From Pseudomonas sp. N3-W (GTDB taxonomy: Bacteria > Pseudomonadota > Gammaproteobacteria > Pseudomonadales > Pseudomonadaceae), in assembly GCF_024970185.1 (NCBI RefSeq), contig NZ_CP103965.1:3716001-3780000 (forward strand): a DNA stretch of 64,000 nt, written 5' to 3'. The notes beneath the pieces were generated by a model. It was given only the letters and a program-made list of their open reading frames with translations. It searched no databases and was not told the DNA's origin. The first letter of the stretch is position 1. Each line of letters begins with the position of its first letter. Positions 45,130 to 54,920 of the stretch are shown here, one piece after another. The translations under genes were made by a program, and so were the position numbers.

Positions 45130-45530
45130 CCCTGCGCAGCAGCGGTTCCCAACCGATCAACATCGAACAGGACGTGGTGCTGGCCCGCCAGACCGCGCGC
45201 AAACTGGCCACCGAGTGCGGCATGCGCCTGATTGACCTGACCAAGTTCGTCACCGCCGTCAGCGAGCTGGCGCGCAATACCATGGTCTATGGCGGTGGCG
45301 GCGACATGGACTGGCAGATCCTCGATGAAAACGCCAGGGTCGGCTTGCGCCTGACGTTTCGCGACGAAGGTCCCGGCATTGCCGACGTCAAACTGGCAAT
45401 GACCGATGGCTGGACCTCCGGCAGCGGTCTGGGCCTGGGTTTGACCGGGGCCAAACGGCTGGTGGATGAGTTCGAACTCGACACCGCGCCCGGCAAAGGC
45501 ACACGCATAACGATTACCCGATGGACATGA
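45126..45530 (+). CDS. rsbT: RsbT-type switch kinase
   Basis: 134 residues, GHKL ATPase. The N box is in AVSELARNTMVYGGGG, G1 is DEGPGI and G2 is GSGLGLGLTGAKRLVDEF. Should phosphorylate the RsbR/RsbS STAS domains and, once released, act on a downstream target. Overlaps the next gene by ten bases, which implies translational coupling. Confidence 0.93.
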   Translation: MTLRSSGSQPINIEQDVVLARQTARKLATECGMRLIDLTKFVTAVSELARNTMVYGGGGDMDWQILDENARVGLRLTFRDEGPGIADVKLAMTDGWTSGSGLGLGLTGAKRLVDEFELDTAPGKGTRITITRWT

Positions 45531-46537
45531 ATATCGGCGGCACCTTGACCCTCGTGCTGCCGGTCGAAGACAGCAGCCAGATCGGCCATGCCCGGCGCAC
45601 TGCGCAGAGGCTGGCCGAGCAGCATGGCTTCGACGCCACCGACGCCGGGCGCGTCGCGCTGGTGGCCACGGAACTGGCCAGCAACGTGCTCAAACACGCG
45701 ACACACGGTGAACTGCACCTGCGCGCCCTGCCCCGGGCCAACGGTTTTGGCATCGAGATACTGGCAGTGGACCGTGCCCAGGGATTCGATCTGCACGCGT
45801 GCCTGGCGGACGGATTTTCCACCGGCGGCACCCAGGGCATCGGCCTTGGCGCCGTTTCGCGCCAGACCGACGTCTTCGATGTGTATGCCGATGCCCGTGG
45901 CGCGGTGTTGCTGGCGCGTCTGTATTCGCGCACCGACAAGGCGCCGGACAGGCGCTTGGGCGTCAGTCAGCACTCGCTGCATAACATGGCGGCGTGCGGC
46001 GATGTCTGGCATCTGGCCTTTGACGGGGCGAACATCAGCGCGCTGGTGATCGACGGCCTGGGCCATGGCGAAGAAGCCGAACGCGCAGGCCGTGCCGGGG
46101 AGCAGGCATTTGCCCTTGACCCCTTCGCCTCGCCGACCCTGTTGCTGGAAGACCTGCATCGCAGCATGATTGGCACCCGTGGCGGCGCAGTGGCCATTGC
46201 GCAATTCGATGCTCGTCAAGGCACGCTCACATTCATCGGAATCGGCAATATCGGTGCCAGCCTGATTGCCCCGGACAAGTCCCGTGGCCTGGCCTCCCAC
46301 CCCGGTATCGTCGGTGGCCAATACCGAAAAGCCCAGCCCTTTGACTATGCTCACGTGAATGGACATCTATTGATCATGTACAGCGATGGCCTGCAGTCCC
46401 GTTGGAACCTGCAAGACTACCCCGGCCTGGTGCATCGCCACCCGGCCGTGATAGCCGCCGTCCTGAACCGCGATTTCTCTCGCGGCCGGGACGACATAAC
46501 GGTGCTGGTCGTTGCCCTGGAGGCCGCCCATGACTGA
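45521..46537 (+). CDS. GHKL ATPase-SpoIIE/PP2C phosphatase fusion (RsbX-like)
   Basis: 338 residues. The N-terminal half (about 1-135) is a second RsbT/RsbW-like ATPase (VALVATELASNVLKHA, GGTQGIGLGAVSRQTDVFDV). The C-terminal half (about 150-335) is a SpoIIE-type phosphatase (FDGANISALVIDGLGHGEEAERA, LIMYSDGLQSRW, SRGRDDITVLVV) with metal-binding Asp in VIDGLGHG, YSDG and RDD. Likely dephosphorylates the STAS proteins to reset the switch. The ATPase-phosphatase fusion replaces separate RsbT/RsbX proteins seen in Bacillus. Confidence 0.88.
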   Translation: MDMNIGGTLTLVLPVEDSSQIGHARRTAQRLAEQHGFDATDAGRVALVATELASNVLKHATHGELHLRALPRANGFGIEILAVDRAQGFDLHACLADGFSTGGTQGIGLGAVSRQTDVFDVYADARGAVLLARLYSRTDKAPDRRLGVSQHSLHNMAACGDVWHLAFDGANISALVIDGLGHGEEAERAGRAGEQAFALDPFASPTLLLEDLHRSMIGTRGGAVAIAQFDARQGTLTFIGIGNIGASLIAPDKSRGLASHPGIVGGQYRKAQPFDYAHVNGHLLIMYSDGLQSRWNLQDYPGLVHRHPAVIAAVLNRDFSRGRDDITVLVVALEAAHD

Positions 46538-47405
46538 GTCGCCGAACCTGACACCGGACGAACAGAACGCTTTGATCCGCCGCTTGCAAGGCGAAGCCGA
46601 CGCCCTGCGTGAAGAACTGGATGAAACCAATCAAGGCGTTCTGGCGCTGTATGCCGAGCTCGACAACCAGGCCGAAGAACTGCGCCAGGCGTCGGACCTG
46701 AAAAGCCGGTTCCTGTCGTACATGAGCCACGAATTTCGCACGCCACTGGGTTCGATCCTGAGCATCGCCAGCCTGTTGACCGACGAGCTTGACGGCCCGC
46801 TGAGCCCTGAACAGCACAAACAAGTGGCCTTCGTCAGCACCGCCGCCCGCGAGTTGAGCGACATGGTCGATGACTTGCTGGACCTGGCAAAAATCGAAGC
46901 CGGTCGCATCACCATTTCCCCGGCCTGGTTCGACATGTTCGATTTGTTCGCCGCCCTGCGCGGCATGTTTCGCCCGATCGTCGATGCCAGCGCCGTGGAC
47001 CTGATTTTCGAAGAACCGGCGGGTTTGCCGCGCCTGTTCACCGACGACAAGAAGCTGGCCCAGATCCTGCGCAATTTCATTTCCAACTCGTTGAAGTTCA
47101 CCACCCGTGGCGAAGTGCGGGTTTCGGCTCGCCTCGAAGGCGCAGACCATGTGCGTTTTGCCGTCAGCGACACCGGAATCGGTATCGCTGCCGAATTGCA
47201 TGGTGCATTGTTCGAGGACTTTTCCCAGGTTGATTCGCCCCTGCAAAAACGCCTGCGCGGCACCGGCCTGGGCTTGTCCCTGTGCAAACGCTTCGCTGAG
47301 CTGCTGGGCGGCGAAGTCGGGGTCGAGAGCACGCCAGGGGTCGGTTCGACCTTCTTCGTGATCATCCCGCTGGCCATTGCCGTGGAGCCTGTCGATGAAA
47401 CGTGA
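46530..47405 (+). CDS. Soluble sensor histidine kinase
   Basis: 291 residues from ATG 46530 (overlaps the previous stop by 8 bases). A short N-terminal coiled coil (LIRRLQGEADALREELDETNQGVLALYAEL) precedes the H-box SRFLSYMSHEFRTPLGSI with His67 and a HATPase domain (LRNFISNSLKFTT, VSDTGIGI, GTGLGLSLCKRFAELLGG). No transmembrane or input domain, so it should be controlled by protein contact, presumably by the Rsb module of the same operon. Confidence 0.92.
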   Translation: MTESPNLTPDEQNALIRRLQGEADALREELDETNQGVLALYAELDNQAEELRQASDLKSRFLSYMSHEFRTPLGSILSIASLLTDELDGPLSPEQHKQVAFVSTAARELSDMVDDLLDLAKIEAGRITISPAWFDMFDLFAALRGMFRPIVDASAVDLIFEEPAGLPRLFTDDKKLAQILRNFISNSLKFTTRGEVRVSARLEGADHVRFAVSDTGIGIAAELHGALFEDFSQVDSPLQKRLRGTGLGLSLCKRFAELLGGEVGVESTPGVGSTFFVIIPLAIAVEPVDET

Positions 47406-49338
47406 CATCCGCCTGCTGATCGTCGACGACAACGTCGCCACCCGCTACGCCCTGCGTCGGCGTCTGGAACTGCATGGCTACATCGTGCTGGAAGCCGGCA
47501 CCGGTGGCGACGGGCTCGCGCTGATCGACAACGAGTGGATCGACGCGCTGATTCTGGACGTCAACCTGCCGGACATGAGCGGTTTCGACATCGTGCGCAA
47601 ACTGCGTTCGGAGCCAGGCACCGCGCTGCTGCCGGTGATTCATGTGTCCGCCGCCTCGATTCAGACCGGCGACATCATCACCGGCCTGGATGCCGGCGCC
47701 GATGCGTACCTGATTCACCCCGTGGACCCGGACGTGCTGCTGGCAACCCTGCGCACCCTGCTGCGGGTACGCGATACCGAGAACGCCCTGCGCGAAAGCG
47801 AGGCGCGTTTTCGCGAGATCTTCGTCAACGTCTCGGCGCCCATCGCGGTGATGGACGCCAGCCTCAAAGTCCACGAATGCAACCACGCCTTTGCCCAGCT
47901 GATTCAGGACAATCGCGACCCGGACAGCCTCGGCGAGTGCTTTGCCGAGGATCAGGACGCAGTGCTTTATGAGTTGCGCCTGCGCCTGGCCTACGGTGAA
48001 CGCTGGAGAGGCACGTTGAACATGCGCGTCGAAGGCCAGATTCGCGAAACCGAGTGGCAGATTTCGCCCTATCGCACGCCGGAGCTGAGCCTGGTGTTCG
48101 TCGAGGACGTGACCGAACACCGTCACCGCGAACGCTCGCACCTGGCACGACTTGACGACGCCACTACGCAATTGGCCAAGGAAGTCGCCGAGCGGGTGCG
48201 CACCGAAGCACAACTGCTGCAAGTGCAGAAGATGGATGCGCTGGGCAAGCTCACCGGCGGCATCGCCCATGACTTCAACAACCTGCTCACCGGCATCATC
48301 ACCAGCCTGGAGCTGATCCAGAAGCGCATTGCCGGTGGCCGTACCGACAAGGTCCAGTTCTACACCGAGGCGGCCCTGAACTCGGCCATGAGCGCTGCGT
48401 CCCTGACCCATCGCCTGCTGGCATTCGCCCGCCAACAGCCTCTCGACACGCGCCCGGTGGACATCAACGAACACGTGCGCTCGCTTGAGGAATTGCTGGT
48501 GCGCACCATCGGCGAACGCATCGCACTGAAACTGGAACTGACCTCAAAATCCGCCATCGCGCTGGTCGATCCGATTCAGCTGGAAAGCGCGGTGCTCAAC
48601 CTGGTGATCAACGCCCGTGACGCGCTGCCCAAGGGTGGCAATATCTGGGTCAGCACCTACGCCGCCTACTCCCACGGCGACCCCAATATGGCGGACGGCG
48701 CCTATGTGGCGCTGGCGGTGCGCGACGACGGCACCGGCATCGAACACAGCGTGATCGACAAGGTCTTCGACCCGTTCTTCACCACCAAGCCGCTGGGCCA
48801 GGGCACAGGGCTGGGGCTGTCGACCATCTACGGCTTCGCCCGACAATCGGGGGGTGATGCGCACATCCGCAGCGTCGCCAGCCGTGGCACCGAAGTGACC
48901 ATCATGTTGCCCGCCAGCGCCGACCCGACCGCCCGTGAGCCCGAACCCTCGGTGGTGGACGCGCAAGGCTCGGGGGAACATGTGCTGATCGTCGAGGACA
49001 TGCCGTCGGTGCGCATGTTCGTCGCTGAAGTGCTGGTGGACGCCGGTTATCGCTGCACCCAGGCCAGCGACGTCGAAGCGGCGCTGGAACGTCTGCAAAA
49101 CGATCACTCCATCGACCTGATGCTCACCGACGTCGGCCTGCCGCGCATGAGCGGACGCGAGCTGGCGGATGTGGCGCGTGGCTGGCGCACGGGGCTACCG
49201 GTTCTGTTCATGACCGGCTATGCCGAGAACGCCCTTGATCGTCAGATGTTTCTCGGGGAAGGAATGGAAATGCTGGTGAAACCGTTTCAGATCAGCGAGC
49301 TGCTGGACAAGGTGCGGCGCACGATTGATGGAGTTTGA
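47395..49338 (+). CDS. Hybrid kinase: REC-PAS-HisKA-HATPase-REC
   Basis: 647 residues from ATG 47395, overlapping the previous gene by 11 bases. REC1 (1-120) has acidic pair Asp11-Asp12 and phospho-acceptor Asp55, but His108 (YLIHPVDPDVL) stands where receivers have the conserved Lys. A PAS domain (about 138-240) follows, then the H-box [17 protein letters not shown] (His292), HATPase (LNLVINARDALPKGG, GTGLGLSTIYGFARQSGG), and a C-terminal REC with VEDMPSVRM, DLMLTDVGLPRMSG and MLVKPF. It likely accepts phosphate from the preceding kinase and relays within itself. No DNA-binding or enzymatic output domain is present. Confidence 0.92.
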   Translation: MKRDIRLLIVDDNVATRYALRRRLELHGYIVLEAGTGGDGLALIDNEWIDALILDVNLPDMSGFDIVRKLRSEPGTALLPVIHVSAASIQTGDIITGLDAGADAYLIHPVDPDVLLATLRTLLRVRDTENALRESEARFREIFVNVSAPIAVMDASLKVHECNHAFAQLIQDNRDPDSLGECFAEDQDAVLYELRLRLAYGERWRGTLNMRVEGQIRETEWQISPYRTPELSLVFVEDVTEHRHRERSHLARLDDATTQLAKEVAERVRTEAQLLQVQKMDALGKLTGGIAHDFNNLLTGIITSLELIQKRIAGGRTDKVQFYTEAALNSAMSAASLTHRLLAFARQQPLDTRPVDINEHVRSLEELLVRTIGERIALKLELTSKSAIALVDPIQLESAVLNLVINARDALPKGGNIWVSTYAAYSHGDPNMADGAYVALAVRDDGTGIEHSVIDKVFDPFFTTKPLGQGTGLGLSTIYGFARQSGGDAHIRSVASRGTEVTIMLPASADPTAREPEPSVVDAQGSGEHVLIVEDMPSVRMFVAEVLVDAGYRCTQASDVEAALERLQNDHSIDLMLTDVGLPRMSGRELADVARGWRTGLPVLFMTGYAENALDRQMFLGEGMEMLVKPFQISELLDKVRRTIDGV

Positions 49339-49350
49339 TTACCCCTTCTC

Positions 49351-52108
49351 TGCGTAGGAGCGAGGTTTTTGTGGCGAGGGAGCTTGCTCCCGCTTGAGCG
49401 CGCAGCACTCACAAAATCTGTGGTATGTCGCAGATTTCGGGGCCGCTTCGCAGCCTGGCGCGAGCAAGCTCGCTCGCCACAGAAGCTCACTCCCACAGGG
49501 GGCGGCGTTTGATCAGATATTGCCAAGGACCTGAGCCACCACACTGCGTAGGAACGAGGTTTTTTGTGGCGAGGGAGCTTGCTCCCGCTTGAGCGCGCAG
49601 CACTCACAAAGTCTGTGGTATGTCGCAGATTTTGGGGCCGCTTCGCAGCCCGGCGCGAGCAAGCTCGCTCGCCACAGAAGCTCGCTCCCACAGACGCTCA
49701 CTCCCACAGGGGTCGGCGTTTGATCAGATATTGCCAAGGACCTGGGCCACCACACTGCGTAGGAACGAGGTTTTTTGTGGCGAGGGAGCTTGCTCCCGCT
49801 TGAGCGCGCAGCACTCACAAAGTCTGTGGTATGTCGCAGATTTTGGGGCCGCTTCGCAGCCCGGCGCGAGCAAGCTCGCTCGCCACAGACGCTCGCTCCC
49901 ACAGGGGGCGGCGTTTGATCAGATATTGCCAAGGACCTGGGCCACCACACTGCGCAGGAACGAGGTTTTTTTGTGGCGAGGGAGCTTGCTCCCGCTTGAG
50001 CGCGCAGCACTCACAAAGTCTGTGGTTTGTCGCAGATCTTGGGGCCGCTTCGCAGCCCGGCGCGAGCAAGCTCGCTCGCCACAGACGCTCGCTCCCACAG
50101 GGGGCGGCGTTTGATCAGATATTGCCAAGGACCTGGGCCACCACACTGCGTAGGAGCGAGGTTTTTTTGTGGCGAGGGAGCTTGCTCCCGCTTGAGCGCG
50201 CAGCACTCACAAAGTCTGTGGTATGTCGCAGATTTCGGGGCCGCTTCGCAGCCCGGCGCGAGCAAGCTCGCTCGCCACAGAAGCTCGCTCCTACAGGGGT
50301 CGGCGTTTGATCAGATATTGCCAAGGACCTGGGCCACCACACTGCGTAGGAACGAGTTTTTTGTGGCGAGGGAGCTTGCTCCCGCTTGAGCGCGCAGCAC
50401 TCACAAAATCTGTGGTATGTCGCAGATTTTGGGGCCGCTTCGCAGCCCGGCGCGAGCAAGCTCGCTCGCCACAGAAGCTCGCTCCCACAGGGGCGGCGTT
50501 TGATCAGATATTGCCAAGGACCTGGGCCACCACACTGCGCAGGAACGAGGTTTTTTGTGGCGAGGGAGCTTGCGCCCGCTTGAGCGCGCAGCACTCACAA
50601 AATCTGTGGTATGTCGCAGATTTTGGGGCCGCTTCGCAGCCCGGCGCGAGCAAGCTCGCTCGCCACAGAAGCTCGCTCCCACAGGGGGCGGCGTTTGATC
50701 AGATATTGCCAAGGACTTGGGCCACCACACTGCGCAGGAACGAGGTTTTTTGTGGCGAGGGAGCTTGCTCCCGCTTGAGCGCGCAGCACTCAGAAAGTCT
50801 GTGGTATGTCGCAGATTTTGGGGCCGCTTCGCAGCCCGGCGCGAGCAAGCTCGCTCGCCACAGAAGCTCGCTCCCACAGGGGCGGCGTTTGATCAGATAT
50901 TGCCAAGGACCTGGGCCACCACACTGCGTAGGAACGAGGTTTTTTTGTGGCGAGGGAGCTTGCTCCCGCTTGAGCGCGCAGCACTCACAAAGTCTGTGGT
51001 ATGTCGCAGATTTCGGGGCCGCTTCGCAGCCCGGCGCGAGCAAGCTCGCTCGCCACAGAAGCTCGCTCCCACAGGGGCGGCGTTTGATCAGATATTGCCA
51101 AGGACCTGGGCCACCACACTGCGTAGGAACGAGGTTTTTTTGTGGCGAGGGAGCTTGCTCCCGCTTGAGCGCGCAGCACTCACAAAGTCTGTGGTTTGTC
51201 GCAGATCTTGGGGCCGCTTCGCAGCCCGGCGCGAGCAAGCTCGCTCGCCACAGAAGCTCGCTCCCACAGAAGCTTGCTCCCACAGGGGGCGGCGTTTGAT
51301 CAGATATTGCCAAGGACCTGGGCCACCACACTGCGTAGGAACGAGATTTTTTGTGGCGAGGGCGCTTGCTCCCGCTTGAGCGCGCAGCACTCACAAAATC
51401 TGTGGTATGTCGCAGATTTTGGGGCCGCTTCGCAGCCCGGCGCGAGCAAGCTCGCTCGCCACAGAAGCTCGCTCCCATAGGGGTCGGCGTTTGATCAGAT
51501 ATTGCCAAGGACCTGGGCCACCACACTGCGTAGGAGCGAGGTTTTTTTGTGGCGAGGGAGCTTGCTCCCGCTTGAGCGCGCAGCACTCACAAAGTCTGTG
51601 GTTTGTCGCAGATTTTGGGGCCGCTTCGCAGCCCGGCGCGAGCAAGCTCGCTCGCCACAGACGCTCGCTCCCACAGGGGGCGGCGTTTGATCAGATATTG
51701 CCAAGGACCTGGGCCACCACACTGCGTAGGAACGAGGTTTTTTTGTGGCGAGGGAGCTTGCTCCCGCTTGAGCGCGCAGCACTCACAAAATCTGTGGTAT
51801 GTCGCAGATTTTGGGGCCGCTTCGCAGCCTGGCGCGAGCAAGCTCGCTCGCCACAGACGCTCGCTCCCACAGGGGTCGGCGTTTGATCAAATATTGCCAA
51901 GGACCTGGGCCACCACACTGCGTAGGAGCGAGGTTTTTTTGTGGCGAGGGAGCTTGCTCCCGCTTGAGCGCGCAGCACTCACAAAGTCTGTGGTTTGTCG
52001 CAGATTTTGGGGCCGCTTCGCAGCCCGGCGCGAGCAAGCTCGCTCGCCACAGAAGCTCGCTCCCACAGGGGGCGGCGTTTGATCAGATATTGCCAAGGAC
52101 CTGGGCCA
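49351..52108. repeat. Tandem array of 14 ~196-bp REP units carrying the uvrA2 3' end
   Basis: The gene-free 2.7 kb between convergent genes. Units start (TGCG[T/C]AGGA) at 49351, 49545, 49756, 49951, 50147, 50343, 50536, 50731, 50925, 51120, 51332, 51527, 51723 and 51919, mostly 193-196 bp; two are ~211 bp from an extra CTCGCTCCCACAGA-type REP half. Each unit has GTGGCGAGGGAGCTTGCTCCCGC, a TTGGGGCCGCTTCGCAGCC centre, the inverse REP, and then GATCAGATATTGCCAAGGAC and CTGGGCCA. The last segment is identical to the stop and final seven codons of the neighbouring uvrA2-like gene (52083-52108). All open frames inside are periodic artefacts. Confidence 0.95.
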
Positions 52109-54719
52109 AAAACGGCGCCGTCCGGCTCTTCTTGCTCGCCGCCACTTTCTGCGGCGTCCCGGCCACCACTACCCGCCCGCCCTGATCCCCTGCCCCCGGT
52201 CCCATGTCGATCACCCAGTCACTCTGGGCCACTACACGCATTTCATGTTCGACCACGATCACCGTATGCCCCGCCATCACCAGCACATTCAATTGCGCCA
52301 GCAATCGATCCACGTCCCGAGGATGCAAACCGGTGGTGGGCTCGTCCAGCACATACAAGGTCGCGCCGCGTGCGTTGCGTTGCAGCTCGGTGGCCAGTTT
52401 GATCCGCTGGGCTTCGCCGCCGGACAACTCGGTGGCGGGTTGACCCAGGCGCAGATAACCGAGGCCGATGTCGCTCAGCACTTGCAGCGAGCGACGAATT
52501 CCCGGTTGCTCGGCGAACACCGGCACCGCTTCGTCCACCGTCAATTGCAACACCTGCGCGATGTTCAAGCCTTGCCAACTGATCGCCAGTGTCTGGGGGT
52601 TATAACGGGCGCCGTGGCAGGTCGGGCATGGCGCATAGACACTGGGCATGAACAGCAACTCGACGCTGACAAAACCTTCACCTTCGCAAGTCGGGCAACG
52701 GCCCTTGGCGACGTTGAACGAAAACTGCCCCGCGTCATAGCCTTGCGCTTTCGCCTCGGGCGTGGCGGCGTAGAGTTTGCGGACCTGATCGAACAACCCG
52801 GTGTAGGTCGCCAGATTGGAGCGCGGCGTACGGCCGATGGGTTTCTGGTCGACCTGCACCAGTCGCTTGATCGCGTCCAGGCCGGCGGTGACTTGACCGC
52901 CGCTGACTTGCGGGGCATCGTCTTCCAGGCTCAATTCTTCTGCTTCACGGTCATTCACCACGCGACCCAGGTGCGCGCCCACCAGCTCCAGCAGCGCCTG
53001 ACTGACCAGGCTCGACTTGCCTGAACCCGACACGCCGGTCACCGCCGTAAAACAGCCCAGCGGGAACTCGACAGTGAGGCTGTTCAGGTTGTTGCGGCTG
53101 ATGCCCTCCAGACGCAACCAGTCCGACGGCTTTCGTGCGGGGCGTGACTGCGTGGCCTGGTCGTCGAACAGGTAGGCGCGAGTCTGCGACTCGTCTACCT
53201 GCGCCAGACCGGACGGCGGCCCGCTGTACAGCACCCGTCCGCCATGCTCGCCCGCCGCTGGCCCGACATCGATCAGCCAGTCGGCGCGGCGCATGGTTTC
53301 CAGATCATGCTCGACCACAAACAACGTATTGCCCGCAGCCTTGAGGCGCTGCAAGGCCTCGAACAATGCTTCGCCATCAGCCGGATGCAGGCCGGCGGAC
53401 GGCTCGTCCAGTACATAAATCACCCCGAATAACTGCGAACCCAATTGCGTCGCCAACCGCAAACGCTGCAGTTCGCCGGACGACAGCGTCGGCGTGCTTC
53501 GCTCCAACGCCAGATAACCAAGACCGAGATCCGTCAGGGTGCTGACCCGTTCCAGCAGGTCCTGGGCGATACGTTGCGCGGCCAGGCGTTTTTCCACCGA
53601 CAGGTTCGGCGTATGGCGCACGTCGGGGGCGTTGGCGTGGCCGCTGGCGCCGTGGGCCACGCGCCGTTCGCGGGCGTCACGGGTTTGCTGGTGCGTCAGC
53701 ACTTCGCCCGCTTCATCGGCTTGTTGCAGGTAGGCGTCGTCGGCCACCGGTTTGAGCACCTGTGCCACTTGCAGCAACGGCATCTGCGACAGCTCGCCAA
53801 TGTCATAACCGGCAAACGTCACCGACAGCGCTTCGCGCTTGAGCCGCTTGCCGTCGCACAACGGGCAGGGACTGCCGAGCATGAATTGCGCGACGCGCTT
53901 CTTCATCAAGGCGCTCTGGGAATGACTGAAGGTATGCAGGATGTAGCGCCGGGCGCCGCTGAACGTGCCCTGATAACTGGGTTCCAGTTTGCGCTTGAGG
54001 GCCACGCGGGTGTCTTCGGGGCTGAGCCCGGCGTACACCGGCACCGTGGGCGTTTCTTCGGTGAACAGAATCCAGTCGCGCTGTTTTTTCGGCAGGTCGC
54101 GCCAGGGCTTGTCCACGTCATAGCCCATCGTTACCAGAATGTCGCGCAAGTTCTGACCTTGCCAGGCCAGCGGCCAGGACGCCACTGCACGCTGGCGAAT
54201 GGTCAGGCTCGGATCCGGCACCATCAGCGCCTCGGTGACTTCGTAGACACGGCCCAGGCCGTGGCATTCGGGGCATGCGCCTTGCGGCGTGTTCGGCGAA
54301 AAGTCCTCGGCGTACAGCATCGGCTGCCCCGGTGGGTAACTGCCGGCGCGGGAATAGAGCATGCGGATCAGGCTCGACAGGGTCGTCACGCTGCCCACCG
54401 AGGAGCGGGTACTCGGCGTGCCGCGCTGCTGTTGCAGGGCCACCGCTGGCGGCAGGCCGTCGATGGAGTCCACGTCCGGCACGCCGACCTGATCGATCAG
54501 GCGCCGGGCATAAGGCGCCACGGATTCAAAATAGCGGCGCTGGGCTTCGGCATACAGTGTGGAAAACGCCAGCGACGACTTGCCGGAACCGGAGACTCCG
54601 GTGAACACCACCAGCGAGTCCCGGGGGATGTCGACATCGACGTTCTTGAGGTTGTGTTCCCGGGCGCCGCGCACCCTGACCATGTTGGAAGGTGGGCTGG
54701 GGGTGTGCCTGGAAGTCAT
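52083..54719 (-). CDS. UvrA2-type excinuclease A-like ABC ATPase
   Basis: 878 residues; ATG 54683 (MVRVRG) is an alternative start. Two ABC modules: Walker [10 protein letters not shown] at about 41-49 and again near 575, signature [14 protein letters not shown] and [14 protein letters not shown], Walker [15 protein letters not shown] and [14 protein letters not shown]. Zinc-finger cysteines are in [28 protein letters not shown] and CPTCHGARY. It is shorter than the ~940-residue housekeeping UvrA and lacks an evident UvrB-binding insert, so it fits UvrA2, linked to drug-adduct tolerance or self-resistance. Its last seven codons are copied in every unit of the adjoining array. Confidence 0.9.
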   Translation of the reverse strand: MTSRHTPSPPSNMVRVRGAREHNLKNVDVDIPRDSLVVFTGVSGSGKSSLAFSTLYAEAQRRYFESVAPYARRLIDQVGVPDVDSIDGLPPAVALQQQRGTPSTRSSVGSVTTLSSLIRMLYSRAGSYPPGQPMLYAEDFSPNTPQGACPECHGLGRVYEVTEALMVPDPSLTIRQRAVASWPLAWQGQNLRDILVTMGYDVDKPWRDLPKKQRDWILFTEETPTVPVYAGLSPEDTRVALKRKLEPSYQGTFSGARRYILHTFSHSQSALMKKRVAQFMLGSPCPLCDGKRLKREALSVTFAGYDIGELSQMPLLQVAQVLKPVADDAYLQQADEAGEVLTHQQTRDARERRVAHGASGHANAPDVRHTPNLSVEKRLAAQRIAQDLLERVSTLTDLGLGYLALERSTPTLSSGELQRLRLATQLGSQLFGVIYVLDEPSAGLHPADGEALFEALQRLKAAGNTLFVVEHDLETMRRADWLIDVGPAAGEHGGRVLYSGPPSGLAQVDESQTRAYLFDDQATQSRPARKPSDWLRLEGISRNNLNSLTVEFPLGCFTAVTGVSGSGKSSLVSQALLELVGAHLGRVVNDREAEELSLEDDAPQVSGGQVTAGLDAIKRLVQVDQKPIGRTPRSNLATYTGLFDQVRKLYAATPEAKAQGYDAGQFSFNVAKGRCPTCEGEGFVSVELLFMPSVYAPCPTCHGARYNPQTLAISWQGLNIAQVLQLTVDEAVPVFAEQPGIRRSLQVLSDIGLGYLRLGQPATELSGGEAQRIKLATELQRNARGATLYVLDEPTTGLHPRDVDRLLAQLNVLVMAGHTVIVVEHEMRVVAQSDWVIDMGPGAGDQGGRVVVAGTPQKVAASKKSRTAPFLAQVLGNI

Positions 54720-54754
54720 GGGTCAGCCTTGGTTCAGGTTAAAGGTGATGCCTG

Positions 54755-54904
54755 TGTGGCGAGGGAGCTTGCTCCCGCTGGGCTGCGCAGCAGTCCTGAA
54801 ATCGGTATCCGAGATCTTTCTGACAAACCCCAAGCTCAGAAGTTGGGGTCGCTGCGCGATCCAGCGAGAGCAAGCTCCCTCGCGACACAGGCTCGCTCCC
54901 ACAG
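54755..54904. repeat. REP pair, GAGGGAGCTTGCTCCC type
   Basis: TGTGGCGAGGGAGCTTGCTCCCGC and its inverse AGCAAGCTCCCTCGC flank a centre that forms its own stems. The block sits upstream of uvrA2, so this gene is bracketed by the same REP class on both sides. Confidence 0.85.
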
Positions 54905-54920
54905 GGGATGGTGCGCTGCA

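Noticed and set aside
49351-52108. Many overlapping open frames of 60-358 codons in both directions
   Set aside because: They arise from a ~196-bp repeat, share the same peptide periodicity, and have no start signals. Not repeat proteins.
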